This document shows, in pieces, positions 7,429-14,947 of a stretch of 15,771 nucleotides of DNA (position 1 is its first letter; every line of letters begins with the position of its first letter). The DNA is from Flavobacteriaceae bacterium UBA5079 (GTDB lineage: Bacteria; Bacteroidota; Bacteroidia; Flavobacteriales; Flavobacteriaceae), in contig DIAL01000014.1 of the NCBI GenBank assembly GCA_002414705.1, forward strand, positions 7,211-22,981, written 5' to 3'. A program made the translations under genes and the position numbers. The notes beneath the pieces are model-generated. The model had not been told where the DNA came from, made no database searches, and worked only from the letters and a program-made list of their open reading frames with translations.

Positions 7429-9615
7429 TTATATAATTATTTTTTTAGTAACTACCACGTTAGAATTTAGCGTAATTGCGGCTACATAAGCACCTTTACT
7501 AAATCCATTTGTTTTAATAGATTTGGTATTATTTGTACCAAACACCTTTTTTATAACCTTACCGTTCATATCAAAAATTGAAATAGCTTTTATAGTTTTA
7601 TTTGAATTGGTTTTAAAAGTTATTGTATTGGGTTGATTATAAATTACAGTTACGTTTTGACTATTTGGATTGAAGTTATTTGTTTGCAATGTGTTTACAT
7701 CAAAAGTAATAGTAAAACGCTCATTAAATTCACCTGTTGTTGATGTAAAATTATAATCTGACTGTTTTAAATCATGTGTTATATTCATGATATTATCAAC
7801 TAAATATACAGGGCTTTCGGTTAAGAATTCTCCTTGAATTTTTCCAATTGAAAAGGTGTAAATTGTTGCGTCATTTATAGATGTATAAAAACCTAATGGG
7901 ATACTTTCATTTGCATTTATGCTACTGCTGGCTTTGCCCTGAATGGCGTATTTAGCTGATAAATCATCTGAAATAGTGGTGTAAATTATAGCTGCAACAT
8001 CACTAGATAAATTACGTTGCGTATCATATGCTAGTCCGTCGTTACCATCCGTTGCATCATCTACATAAGCCACTAATAATTGATTAAAAATACCGTTATC
8101 TGATGTTAGGTTAATCCAAAGCTTATTGAAGGTTTCTTGATTTCTAAAAAATTGATCATTACTAGTTGCATCTGCTTGTCTCATACTATTATTATAGACT
8201 ACATTATCATTTGCTAGGGCTTGTATAAAAAAGCCTTGTCCAGAAGGAATATATCTATTTGGAATAATATTTTTACCGCCTGCTACTTCGCCACTACCTG
8301 AGTTAATTATAGCATAATCATCAGTTGTAAAATTATAAATAGAATTTCCACTTCCGTCAGCGTCTGCTGTTGATGCGTGCGACCATAAGTAAATAGCCTC
8401 ACCTACTTTTCCAGTGTTTTCTGCAAAAAATGCATCTGCGCTAATAGCTGAAGGATAAGGGTTCCCAATAAGGTTCCAATCTTTATCACCATTGTCTCCA
8501 TTATAATACAATGGTGTTGTAATAATACCAGTATTAAAAGTGCCTTCAAAACTAAAATTGTAAGTATTTCCTACTGCAAAACCACCAGAATTTTGAGCAG
8601 TTGCATAGCCTACACCTGGTGATAATATGGTTTCATCAGATAGAAAAGCCCAATCATCTCCATTATCATCAATATCATCATGACCTGCTTCAAACGTGTT
8701 TGTATTATCAATTTCACTTAATATATCCAGAAAATTTTGAGCATCATACCAATAACGTCTGCTGCTACTAGCTTCTGCAAAAGCATTTAAGGCGGTTATA
8801 TTGCTTACTGGAGAGGACCAATAGGTGTAATCATACCAATGTGCTAATGGTGAAGTAGTTTTGTTAACTTGTGCAGAACCACCTTCATTCACAATAAAAT
8901 TTGCTGTATCTGAAACCTGAACAAGTGCGCCTTCTGTTTCTATAATTACCTGACCATCCACATCCACATCTTGTTGTGTTTTTGTAAAAGTTCCGTTGTC
9001 TACGGTTAAAACCATATTGGTGTTAACTTTTAAATCGTATGCATTTATACTTCCACTGCTGTTGGTATTATAATTGCCATCTAGAATAACACTATAGTTT
9101 TCGTCTGGAATACCTAAGCTCCATGCGCTACCATTCCAAACGGTAAGTGCAGTAGAAACGGTTCCTTCCAGTTGGATGGTTTCATTAAATACTGGAAATG
9201 GCACTATTGAAGGAGCCATGAGCGTCAAATCGCCTGTGTATGTATTTACCGGTAGATTACCTGCTAGGCGAACATATAAAATAATGTCTGCCGTTGTTAT
9301 TTCTATGGCATCCATGGTGAAACTATTTGCATAATTACTATCAATTTCAAGAGAAACTTCAAAACCTGCTGGAGCTGAAATAGTTAAAAAAGGTCTAGTT
9401 GTTAAATCTGTAGTAACAATTGTAATGGTTTGAAAATCTGATGGACCATCTCCATAAACATAGTCTAAACCAGATAAACTACTGGGTAAAGAATAAGGTT
9501 TTACAGATTTAACTTTTAAGGGGTTTTCTAAATTTTTTGCTAAAATTTTTGACTCGTTGCTATTAAAAAATAATACAAAAAATATGAAACCAAAAGTGTA
9601 ATTTAGGGTTTTCAT
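7429..9615 (-). CDS. T9SS-secreted surface protein, shorter paralogue of the protein at 1083-6170
   Basis: The product is 728 aa from the ATG at 9615. It has a hydrophobic signal segment (residues about 5-18, YTFGFIFFVLFF). Residues 45-153 form an Ig-like module (LSGLDYVYGDGPSDF, ILYVRLAGNLPVNTY). Residues 157-650 form a long module with TYWSSPV, WNLIGNPYPSAI, IPSGQGFF, LWINLTSDNGIFNQLL and GEFNERFTITF. The last 75 residues are a T9SS type A tail (ISIFDMNGKVIKK, then GAYVAAITL and KKIII). T9SS tails direct export across the outer membrane with later cleavage and anchoring or release. All these motifs recur in the same order in the larger protein, where extra modules separate the two parts. 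An Asp-rich stretch DDIDDNGDDW (313-322) looks like a possible calcium site. The role is unknown; a surface structural or adhesive protein is plausible. No clear terminator follows it. Confidence 0.88.
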   Translation of the reverse strand: MKTLNYTFGFIFFVLFFNSNESKILAKNLENPLKVKSVKPYSLPSSLSGLDYVYGDGPSDFQTITIVTTDLTTRPFLTISAPAGFEVSLEIDSNYANSFTMDAIEITTADIILYVRLAGNLPVNTYTGDLTLMAPSIVPFPVFNETIQLEGTVSTALTVWNGSAWSLGIPDENYSVILDGNYNTNSSGSINAYDLKVNTNMVLTVDNGTFTKTQQDVDVDGQVIIETEGALVQVSDTANFIVNEGGSAQVNKTTSPLAHWYDYTYWSSPVSNITALNAFAEASSSRRYWYDAQNFLDILSEIDNTNTFEAGHDDIDDNGDDWAFLSDETILSPGVGYATAQNSGGFAVGNTYNFSFEGTFNTGIITTPLYYNGDNGDKDWNLIGNPYPSAISADAFFAENTGKVGEAIYLWSHASTADADGSGNSIYNFTTDDYAIINSGSGEVAGGKNIIPNRYIPSGQGFFIQALANDNVVYNNSMRQADATSNDQFFRNQETFNKLWINLTSDNGIFNQLLVAYVDDATDGNDGLAYDTQRNLSSDVAAIIYTTISDDLSAKYAIQGKASSSINANESIPLGFYTSINDATIYTFSIGKIQGEFLTESPVYLVDNIMNITHDLKQSDYNFTSTTGEFNERFTITFDVNTLQTNNFNPNSQNVTVIYNQPNTITFKTNSNKTIKAISIFDMNGKVIKKVFGTNNTKSIKTNGFSKGAYVAAITLNSNVVVTKKIII

Positions 9616-9638
9616 AATAAAGTAGATTAAAGGGATTG

Positions 9639-9658
9639 CTAAATTAGGACTAATTTAG
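9639..9658. repeat. 9-bp inverted repeat upstream of the 728-aa T9SS gene
   Basis: ctaaattag (9639-9647) and ctaatttag (9650-9658) are perfect inverted copies with a 2-bp centre, ending 24 bp upstream of the T9SS start codon. On the minus strand the inner arm gives TAATTTAG, one base from a TAnnTTTG -7 box. The element could therefore be an operator over a promoter or simply an AT-rich palindrome. The rest of the 146-bp gap to the cupin gene shows nothing further. Confidence 0.4.
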
Positions 9659-9761
9659 TGTACATGAAAATTTTACGAAAAGTTTTCGATGAAATACACT
9701 TAAACGTAAAAAATTAACATTTTATCGAGTTTTTTAACAAGAATAGTATTACAATTGTCCG

Positions 9762-10634
9762 TTAGTTGGATTTTTCAAAGGACTTATTTGTTCGTAAAAT
9801 GGCTTGTTGGTTTTTCCAATCTATCCATTTTTGACCTTTAATTTTGCGCATTAAATTATCAAAATTTCGCATAATAAAAACGTTGTATATGGCCTTACTT
9901 AAATTTTTTGGATTTCGCGGAATAGCGCGCAAGCTCATAGAAAAGCCAGGTGTTTTATATTTCATATAATGCCAATAGCCTTCAGGCATATATAAAATTT
10001 CGCCATGTTTCAGATTTGTTTTATGGCCATTTGCATTCTGTAATGCTGGCCATTTAGTAAAATCCGGATTGGAAAAATCAATGTCTTCACGGGTAATTAG
10101 GGCGTGTGGAATTTTATAGAGATAGTTGTTTTGTTTCTGATTGAATAAAATAATTTCTTTTTCGCCTTGAAAATGAAAGTGAAAAATGTTGGCAAAATCA
10201 ATATCATAATGCATAAAGGTGTGCGAATCTTTTCCACCAAAAAACAACATAGGTAATCCTTTCATGAGTTTTAGTCCAAAATCAGGATAGGAAAAATCAT
10301 CTTGAAGTTCAGGAACTTCTTTCAGGATATTCCAAAGAAAAATACGATATTTAGTCGGTTCTCTTTTAAGCAAATTAATATATTCGCTCATTTTCATTTT
10401 GGCATGTGGCTCGTTAAAACCATCTTTATAATCTACTGGTCTATCATCATAAAGTGGAACCGTTTTATTGCCTGCAACCTGATTCATATAATCTAAATTC
10501 CATTTAGAATATGCTGGCCAGTCTTGAATAAACTGCTCAATAACCACAGGTTTTTGTGGTTTAAAATAGTGCTTTATAAAATCCGCTTTGGTAATGGTTT
10601 TAACGCGCGGAATCGTTTGTAGGTTCCATGTCAA
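9762..10634 (-). CDS. Cupin_8/JmjC-like Fe(II) and 2-oxoglutarate dioxygenase family protein
   Basis: The 290-aa protein has the double-stranded beta-helix signature of the cupin-like JmjC family: HxD at His142-Asp144 (FMHYDID), the strand FHFHFQGEKEIILF with Lys159, and the distal metal histidine at His222 in GEILYMPEGYWHYM. The N-terminal part (PRVKTITKADFIKHYFKPQKPVVIEQF) is typical of Cupin_8 proteins. Members are cytoplasmic oxygenases, several of them protein or RNA hydroxylases; the substrate here is unknown. The start is a TTG at 10634: an in-frame TGA lies two codons upstream and the next in-frame ATG is at residue 50, past the conserved N-terminus. It lies 51 bp after the TonB receptor gene on the same strand, so co-transcription is possible, but it has its own -7-like box. 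Confidence 0.87.
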   Translation of the reverse strand: MTWNLQTIPRVKTITKADFIKHYFKPQKPVVIEQFIQDWPAYSKWNLDYMNQVAGNKTVPLYDDRPVDYKDGFNEPHAKMKMSEYINLLKREPTKYRIFLWNILKEVPELQDDFSYPDFGLKLMKGLPMLFFGGKDSHTFMHYDIDFANIFHFHFQGEKEIILFNQKQNNYLYKIPHALITREDIDFSNPDFTKWPALQNANGHKTNLKHGEILYMPEGYWHYMKYKTPGFSMSLRAIPRNPKNLSKAIYNVFIMRNFDNLMRKIKGQKWIDWKNQQAILRTNKSFEKSN

Positions 10635-10655
10635 TGCTCAAAACTTTTAGAGAAG

Positions 10656-10663
10656 CAAAGTTA
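10656..10663 (-). promoter_or_regulatory. -7 promoter box upstream of the cupin gene
   Basis: The minus strand reads TAACTTTG, an exact TAnnTTTG match, 21 bp before the TTG start at 10634. The closest TTTG upstream (10680-10683) is only 16 bp away, shorter than the usual 19-21, so promoter strength is uncertain. The position agrees with the TTG start and would allow transcription apart from the receptor gene. Confidence 0.45.
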
Positions 10664-10685
10664 AGGAATTGAACATAAACAAACT

Positions 10686-12503
10686 CTACTTAAAACTGTA
10701 TTTTAATCCAAATACAACCAAGCCTTTTGGAGCTGGCACTAAATTGGTTTCCGTAAAGTCTGCTTGAAAAATATTATTAGCGGTTACCGAAAACTCGAAA
10801 TCTTTAAATTCGTATTTCATACTTGCGTCATATACATTATAACTTTCGCCAATAGTACGTTCTGCATAGCGATATACAATGGATTGCGATAGGTTTTTGA
10901 AAAACTGACTTCTAAAGGTAGCTACAAATTGATGCTTTAAAGAGTTTACCGAATAGCGTGAAAAGTTGGCAGATACATCTTTTAAATCGTCTTCTAAAAA
11001 GGTGTAACCTAAATTAATATTCTGCGTAAAATTGGCAATAAACAGTGAGTAACTAGTGTTTGCTTCAAATCCCATAGTGTTTAATTCGGCTATATTGGTA
11101 GCTTGCCATGCATCCGTTTCATTGTCCTTTACATAGTCAATTAATTTTTTAGAATCTCTGTTGAAAAATGCTCCAGATATTCGGAAACCTTTATGGTTAA
11201 ATTTCAAGCCTAACTCCTCTGAAATGGCTTCTTCAGGATCTAAATTTTCGTTTCCTAATTCTGTTGGACTTGTATAGTACAAATCTGTGTACGTTGGCAC
11301 ACGATAGGTGTAACCTATGTTTCCATATACTTGAAAATTATCAGATATTTTATAGCCTATATCCATACCTGGAAAGGCGTGAAATTTAAAGTCCGAGAAA
11401 TAACTAACTGCCACACCTGGTGTTATGGAGAGCTTATTGTTTACTAACGAAAAACGGTGTTCTAAAAATAGGTTGGTGGTAAAACGCTCATGGTTTCCTA
11501 GATTATTACTCGCAATAAAGGTTTGCGCTAAATCTACACCAAAACCGGTAATACCTAGTTTGGATTTGTAGGATGCATTTACTTCTGCTCCAATTTTATT
11601 GGTAATATGTAAGTTTCTATAAACCGATGGATTATCTCTAATAAACACATACATATCTTGGTTTCTTCGCCAATATAAACGCGGTTTCCAAGTAAGTTTT
11701 TCCGATTTTATTTCAGTTGAAAACCCAACTAAACTTGTCTGTGTTTCTTCGTATTGATCTCTAGCAGTTGGTGAAGCATAAAAACCGTTTGCACCAAAAT
11801 TGCGTTCTTGATAATTAGCAATAAATGAAATAGGTAGTTTATTCTTATTGAATATACTTTTAATAAAATAACTCTGGTTGTCAAAATCGGTATTATAACG
11901 ATAACCATCGGATAGATTTCGGGACACATGAATGATATGTGATGAGTTTTGCAAATTGCTTCCAACGGTAACATCCGCATTTTTTTGTCCATAGGAACCA
12001 GCTTGAACACCAACGGACACCATATTGTCTGTTTCTTTTTTAGTCACAATATTAATAGCGCCTGTAAATGCATTTTGTCCAAATACACGTGCTGCAGGAC
12101 CTTTAATAACCTCTATACGTTCAATAACTTCAAGTGGTAAAGCCATGTTTAGTGTATGATGTCCTGTTTGTGCATCCTCTAATTTCATACCATCAATAAG
12201 TAGTAAGGTTTGGTCAAAACTACCACCACGAATGTATAAATCGGCTTGTGTACCATCGGCTCCACGACGTCTTACATCTACACCTGCAACTTGCTGAAGT
12301 AAATCGGCAACATTTGTGGTAGCACTACTTTTAATATCTTCACTGGTAATAATAGTAATGGTTCTAGAGTTTTCTTTAAAGGGTAAATCAATTCTGCTTG
12401 ATGTAATAACTACAGAATCTAAAGCCTGTTGTTTGGAAAGCTCTTGAGCATAACTAGTAGCCGAAAAAAGAACAAGTAAGATAACTAGAGGTGTAAATTT
12501 CAT
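10686..12503 (-). CDS. TonB-dependent outer-membrane receptor, BtuB-like
   Basis: The product is a complete 605-aa receptor from the ATG at 12503. It has a signal peptide at 1-20 (ending SYAQ), a TonB-box-like DSVVITSSR at 29-37, a plug domain at about 41-155 (LYIRGGSFDQTLLLIDGM, ERIEVIKGPAARVFG, NAFTGAINIVTK), and then the barrel, including YGNIGYTYRVPTYTDLYY and the final strand VVFGLKYSFK. It belongs to the compact BtuB/CirA-like type that lacks the carboxypeptidase-like extension of SusC proteins, so import of a small nutrient or metal complex is expected. No cobalamin riboswitch fits in the 79-bp upstream region, which argues against simple B12 control. It is divergent from the MocR-type regulator, and its promoter region carries that regulator's candidate operator. 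The cupin gene follows 51 bp downstream. The substrate is not identifiable from sequence. Confidence 0.93.
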   Translation of the reverse strand: MKFTPLVILLVLFSATSYAQELSKQQALDSVVITSSRIDLPFKENSRTITIITSEDIKSSATTNVADLLQQVAGVDVRRRGADGTQADLYIRGGSFDQTLLLIDGMKLEDAQTGHHTLNMALPLEVIERIEVIKGPAARVFGQNAFTGAINIVTKKETDNMVSVGVQAGSYGQKNADVTVGSNLQNSSHIIHVSRNLSDGYRYNTDFDNQSYFIKSIFNKNKLPISFIANYQERNFGANGFYASPTARDQYEETQTSLVGFSTEIKSEKLTWKPRLYWRRNQDMYVFIRDNPSVYRNLHITNKIGAEVNASYKSKLGITGFGVDLAQTFIASNNLGNHERFTTNLFLEHRFSLVNNKLSITPGVAVSYFSDFKFHAFPGMDIGYKISDNFQVYGNIGYTYRVPTYTDLYYTSPTELGNENLDPEEAISEELGLKFNHKGFRISGAFFNRDSKKLIDYVKDNETDAWQATNIAELNTMGFEANTSYSLFIANFTQNINLGYTFLEDDLKDVSANFSRYSVNSLKHQFVATFRSQFFKNLSQSIVYRYAERTIGESYNVYDASMKYEFKDFEFSVTANNIFQADFTETNLVPAPKGLVVFGLKYSFK

Positions 12504-12520
12504 AATAATGTGAATTCGTG

Positions 12521-12551
12521 TTTTTATAAGGGTGCAAAAGTCGTAACTTTC
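12521..12551 (+). promoter_or_regulatory. Probable promoter of the MocR-type regulator
   Basis: TAACTTTC (12544-12551) is one base from TAnnTTTG and lies 19 bp downstream of TTTT (12521-12524), close to the -33 TTTG. Transcription would start near 12558, inside the candidate operator, which would fit autoregulation. It overlaps the opposing receptor promoter. Confidence 0.35.
12535..12542 (-). promoter_or_regulatory. Probable -7 box of the TonB receptor gene
   Basis: The minus strand reads GACTTTTG followed by CACCC, one mismatch from TAnnTTTG, 31 bp before the ATG at 12503. The matching -33 region falls within the inverted repeat at 12551-12572, so a protein bound there would contact or block the polymerase. 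Confidence 0.4.
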
Positions 12552-12597
12552 CGGATTACTAAAGTAGTCCAGTTTTAAAACAATGAGTAGTCCGGTT
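12551..12597. promoter_or_regulatory. Candidate operator of the MocR-type regulator: one inverted and two direct 10-bp half-sites
   Basis: Three related elements are visible: ccggattact (12551-12560), which is the reverse complement of agtagtccgg with one mismatch; agtagtccag (12563-12572); and agtagtccgg (12586-12595). The two direct copies extend to a 12-base match with one difference (agtagtcc, a or g, gtt) and are 23 bp apart. The first two form a near-perfect palindrome with a 2-bp centre. The third covers codons 2-4 of the regulator. MocR-family proteins are known to bind paired direct repeats, sometimes combined with an inverted one. That this regulator binds here is inferred. Confidence 0.6.
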
Positions 12598-14076
12598 AAT
12601 AATTTATTAAAAACGTTGGTTCATTTTGAAAAATCGCAGGTCACAGCTGTATATATTCAAATTGCACAGCAAATTATTAATGCTATTCAGCGACGCTATT
12701 TAATAGAAGGAACGGCTTTGCCAGGAACACGAACGTTAAGCGAGTTGCTAGCTATTAATAGAAATACTGCTGTTGCGGTTTATGATGAATTAGCATCTCA
12801 AGGTTGGGTAGATATTGTGCCTAATAAAGGCACTTTTGTTTTAATGCCTGAACAAAAAACGGCTAGTATAACCGCTACATCTCAAGGGTTGGACATGTTG
12901 CGAGATTATCCAAATTCATCCGGATTCCCATTTCAATCTTCTTTTAATTTAGCGTCTACACAAGAAGTTTCTGTTAGTAATTATATTATTAATGATGGTC
13001 AGCCCGATTTGCGCTTGCATCCTACACATCAGTTTTCGCGAATGTATAGTGCGTCCATGAAACGTACGTCGTTAATTTCCAGATGGAATCAGACCAATGA
13101 GCAATCTGCAACAACCTTTAATTTGCAGTTATGTAATTATTTAAACGCAACACGTGGTTTTCATATCAAGCCGCAAAATATTATGAGTACACGAAGTACG
13201 GAAATGAGTTTGTATATCGTGTCCCAGCTTTTAATAAAGCAAGACGATGTGGTTTTAGTAGCCGATTTAAGCCACTATAAATCTAATATGATTTTTCAGC
13301 AAGCAGGAGCTAACATCATAACGATTCCAGTTGATGCGCATGGCATAGATGTGGATTATATTGAAAAGCATGTTACAAAAGGTAGTATTCGTTGTGTATA
13401 TGTTTGTGCACATAGGCATTATCCAACAACGGTAACCTTAAGTGCGGAAAGACGCTTAAAATTATTACAATTAGCAAAAGCGTATCAATTTGCAATTATT
13501 GAAGACGATTTTGATTATGATTTTCAATTTAATGGATCTGCTATGTTGCCTATGGCAAGTTCCGATGCTTATGGTGTAGTCATTTATTTGGGTAAATTGG
13601 GGCAGTCCTTCTTTCCTAGTTTTCAAATAGGATTTGTGGTTGCTCCAGAAAATATTATAAACGAAGCAAAAAACTATTTGCAAATACTGGATAAGCAAGG
13701 GGATTTAATCCAGAAGCAAATGCTTTCGGAGCTTATTTCGGAAGGCGAAATTCATCGCTTAATTAAAAAGAATATTACCGTTTATAAGCAAAGACGTGAT
13801 TATTTATGTGAAAAACTACAAACACATTTCGAATCTATTGCGACTTGGGATAGGCCTGCAGGCGGTTTAGCTATTTGGTTGCGTTTTGAACCGCGAATTT
13901 CACTTGTTGAATTGGCTAAAAAAGCGAAAGAAAACGATTTGTTCTTACCCAAAACCATTCTGTATCAAAATAAAAATATTTGCGCTATTCGTTTAGGTTT
14001 TGGGCATTTAAATGAAGCAGATATTGAGGTAGTTGTCAAAAAGCTAAAAGTAGCCTATAGTATGGTTTCAAGTTAA
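12583..14076 (+). CDS. MocR-family transcriptional regulator (GntR-type winged helix fused to aminotransferase fold) with altered PLP site
   Basis: The 497-aa protein has a GntR-type winged helix at about 21-88 (IQIAQQIINAIQRRYLIEG, LPGTRTLSELLAINRNTAV, NKGTFV) followed by a type I aminotransferase domain at about 125-490 (EDDFDYDF at 307-314, PAGGLAIWL, LYQNKNICAIRLGFG). Length and order match MocR/GabR/PdxR regulators, which sense amines, amino acids or vitamin B6 through PLP. The usual segment G-[TS]-[FL]-[SG]-K-x-[LF]-x-P-x-[LF]-R-x-G reads GKLGQSFFPSFQIGF here, so the Schiff-base lysine is Gln341 and the following arginine is Gln348. The surrounding GSQQ-type and HQYPTG-type motifs also read RSTE and RHYPTT. 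It may bind PLP only non-covalently, or another ligand. It is divergent from the TonB receptor gene and is likely autoregulated through the repeats at 12551-12597. It stops 22 bp before the convergent DUF2007 gene, with no hairpin seen. Confidence 0.9.
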   Translation: MSSPVNNLLKTLVHFEKSQVTAVYIQIAQQIINAIQRRYLIEGTALPGTRTLSELLAINRNTAVAVYDELASQGWVDIVPNKGTFVLMPEQKTASITATSQGLDMLRDYPNSSGFPFQSSFNLASTQEVSVSNYIINDGQPDLRLHPTHQFSRMYSASMKRTSLISRWNQTNEQSATTFNLQLCNYLNATRGFHIKPQNIMSTRSTEMSLYIVSQLLIKQDDVVLVADLSHYKSNMIFQQAGANIITIPVDAHGIDVDYIEKHVTKGSIRCVYVCAHRHYPTTVTLSAERRLKLLQLAKAYQFAIIEDDFDYDFQFNGSAMLPMASSDAYGVVIYLGKLGQSFFPSFQIGFVVAPENIINEAKNYLQILDKQGDLIQKQMLSELISEGEIHRLIKKNITVYKQRRDYLCEKLQTHFESIATWDRPAGGLAIWLRFEPRISLVELAKKAKENDLFLPKTILYQNKNICAIRLGFGHLNEADIEVVVKKLKVAYSMVSS

Positions 14077-14098
14077 AATCTAAATTGAAAAATTGTAT

Positions 14099-14512
14099 TT
14101 ATTGTATAGGAAATTCTGTTTTGCACGCCTCACAACGGTACTTATATCTAGTATGAAATGGTAATGTGCCAAAAATAAAACCCACCAAAAACGCTGAAAA
14201 GGATTTTAAATCTTTAATTGTCGAAAAAACGTCCACTTGGTGTTTATGGCAATTAGGGCAGCTGATAGCTTGACCATCATTATCCAGGGAATAACTAGAA
14301 ATAGATTTTAAAATAGCAATGGCTTCGGCTTCTTGTTCGGCATACACTTTCAGTTTCACACCACCAATAGCGTTACTTACAATTGGGTTTGTGTCAATAG
14401 TTGTACTATCTGATAAAAAAACGTGAATACCTTCAGCTTCTAGGCGTCCTTTTATAATTTCGGCTTCCGTAGTATATTGAAATACGCTAATGGTTTTAAA
14501 AGTGTTTGGCAT
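14099..14512 (-). CDS. DUF2007-domain protein with C-terminal zinc ribbon and one membrane segment
   Basis: The 137-aa protein starts with a DUF2007 domain (about 5-70): VFQYTTEAEIIKGRLEAEGIHVFL, then GVKLKVYAEQEAEAIAIL, the ferredoxin-like fold called putative prokaryotic signal-transducing protein. A CxxC at Cys85/Cys88 (SCPNCH) and another at Cys127/Cys130 (RCEACK) probably form a split zinc ribbon around a hydrophobic segment at 104-118 (SFSAFLVGFIFGTLPF). That segment could be a single membrane pass or a hairpin dipping into the membrane. The function of the family is not established. The start is the ATG at 14510-14512; no exact TAnnTTTG is seen upstream, only near matches. It is convergent with the MocR-type regulator. 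Confidence 0.85.
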   Translation of the reverse strand: MPNTFKTISVFQYTTEAEIIKGRLEAEGIHVFLSDSTTIDTNPIVSNAIGGVKLKVYAEQEAEAIAILKSISSYSLDNDGQAISCPNCHKHQVDVFSTIKDLKSFSAFLVGFIFGTLPFHTRYKYRCEACKTEFPIQ

Positions 14513-14900
14513 AGGGTGTAAAAATAAGGAAACAATTTTTGAAATATAGTTTAAATGAAATGGTCATAACTTTCTAGATGAATCCACTAGTTCTTTTTAA
14601 TATTATTTTCTGATAGAATTGTTTTTATAATTCCAAATTTCGACCTATCGAAAATTTATTGTAAAATTTGAAGTGAAGTTACCGTAAAATTTTAGATTGT
14701 TTGAGCTAGACCATACAGTCGCCAAAGGATTATTGCTAAATGCGAGTTCCTAAAATTTAGGTAACAAACCATAAATTTAGATAAAGATTCGTATGTCTAG
14801 ATTTTTTTTGGTTCGTTTTTTCATCAATGGAAAAAAATGGATTTGGAAATTATTTAGAATAGCATTGATATTTATTAAAACTCAGAAAAAGAAAATAATT

Positions 14901-14916
14901 ATTGTTTTACGATAAT
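14901..14916 (+). repeat. Direct repeat, copy 1, upstream of the DUF2975 promoter
   Basis: attgttttacgataat here matches attgttaaacgataat at 14932-14947 in 14 of 16 positions, 31 bp apart. The copy covers the -33 region of the TATATTTG promoter. It is a likely operator half for the HTH regulator encoded in the same operon. Confidence 0.6.
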
Positions 14917-14921
14917 TTTAT

Positions 14922-14929
14922 TATATTTG
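14922..14929 (+). promoter_or_regulatory. -7 box of the DUF2975-HTH operon
   Basis: TATATTTG is an exact TAnnTTTG match, 28 bp upstream of the ATG at 14958. TTG at 14902-14904 is the nearest -33-like element, with a 17-bp spacer. The box sits precisely between the two direct repeats. Confidence 0.65.
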
Positions 14930-14931
14930 TT

Positions 14932-14947
14932 ATTGTTAAACGATAAT
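14932..14947 (+). repeat. Direct repeat, copy 2, at the expected transcription start of DUF2975
   Basis: This is the second copy (attgttaaacgataat) of the 16-bp element. It begins 2 bp after the -7 box and ends 10 bp before the ATG at 14958, so a bound protein would block initiation. Confidence 0.6.

Noticed and set aside
12504..12582. Cobalamin riboswitch before the BtuB-like receptor
   Set aside because: The gap is only 79 bp and has no B12-box-like sequence; the known element is much longer.
14639..14652. Hairpin ttcga/tcgaa as a terminator
   Set aside because: The stem is five base pairs with no T tract, and both neighbouring genes read away from it.
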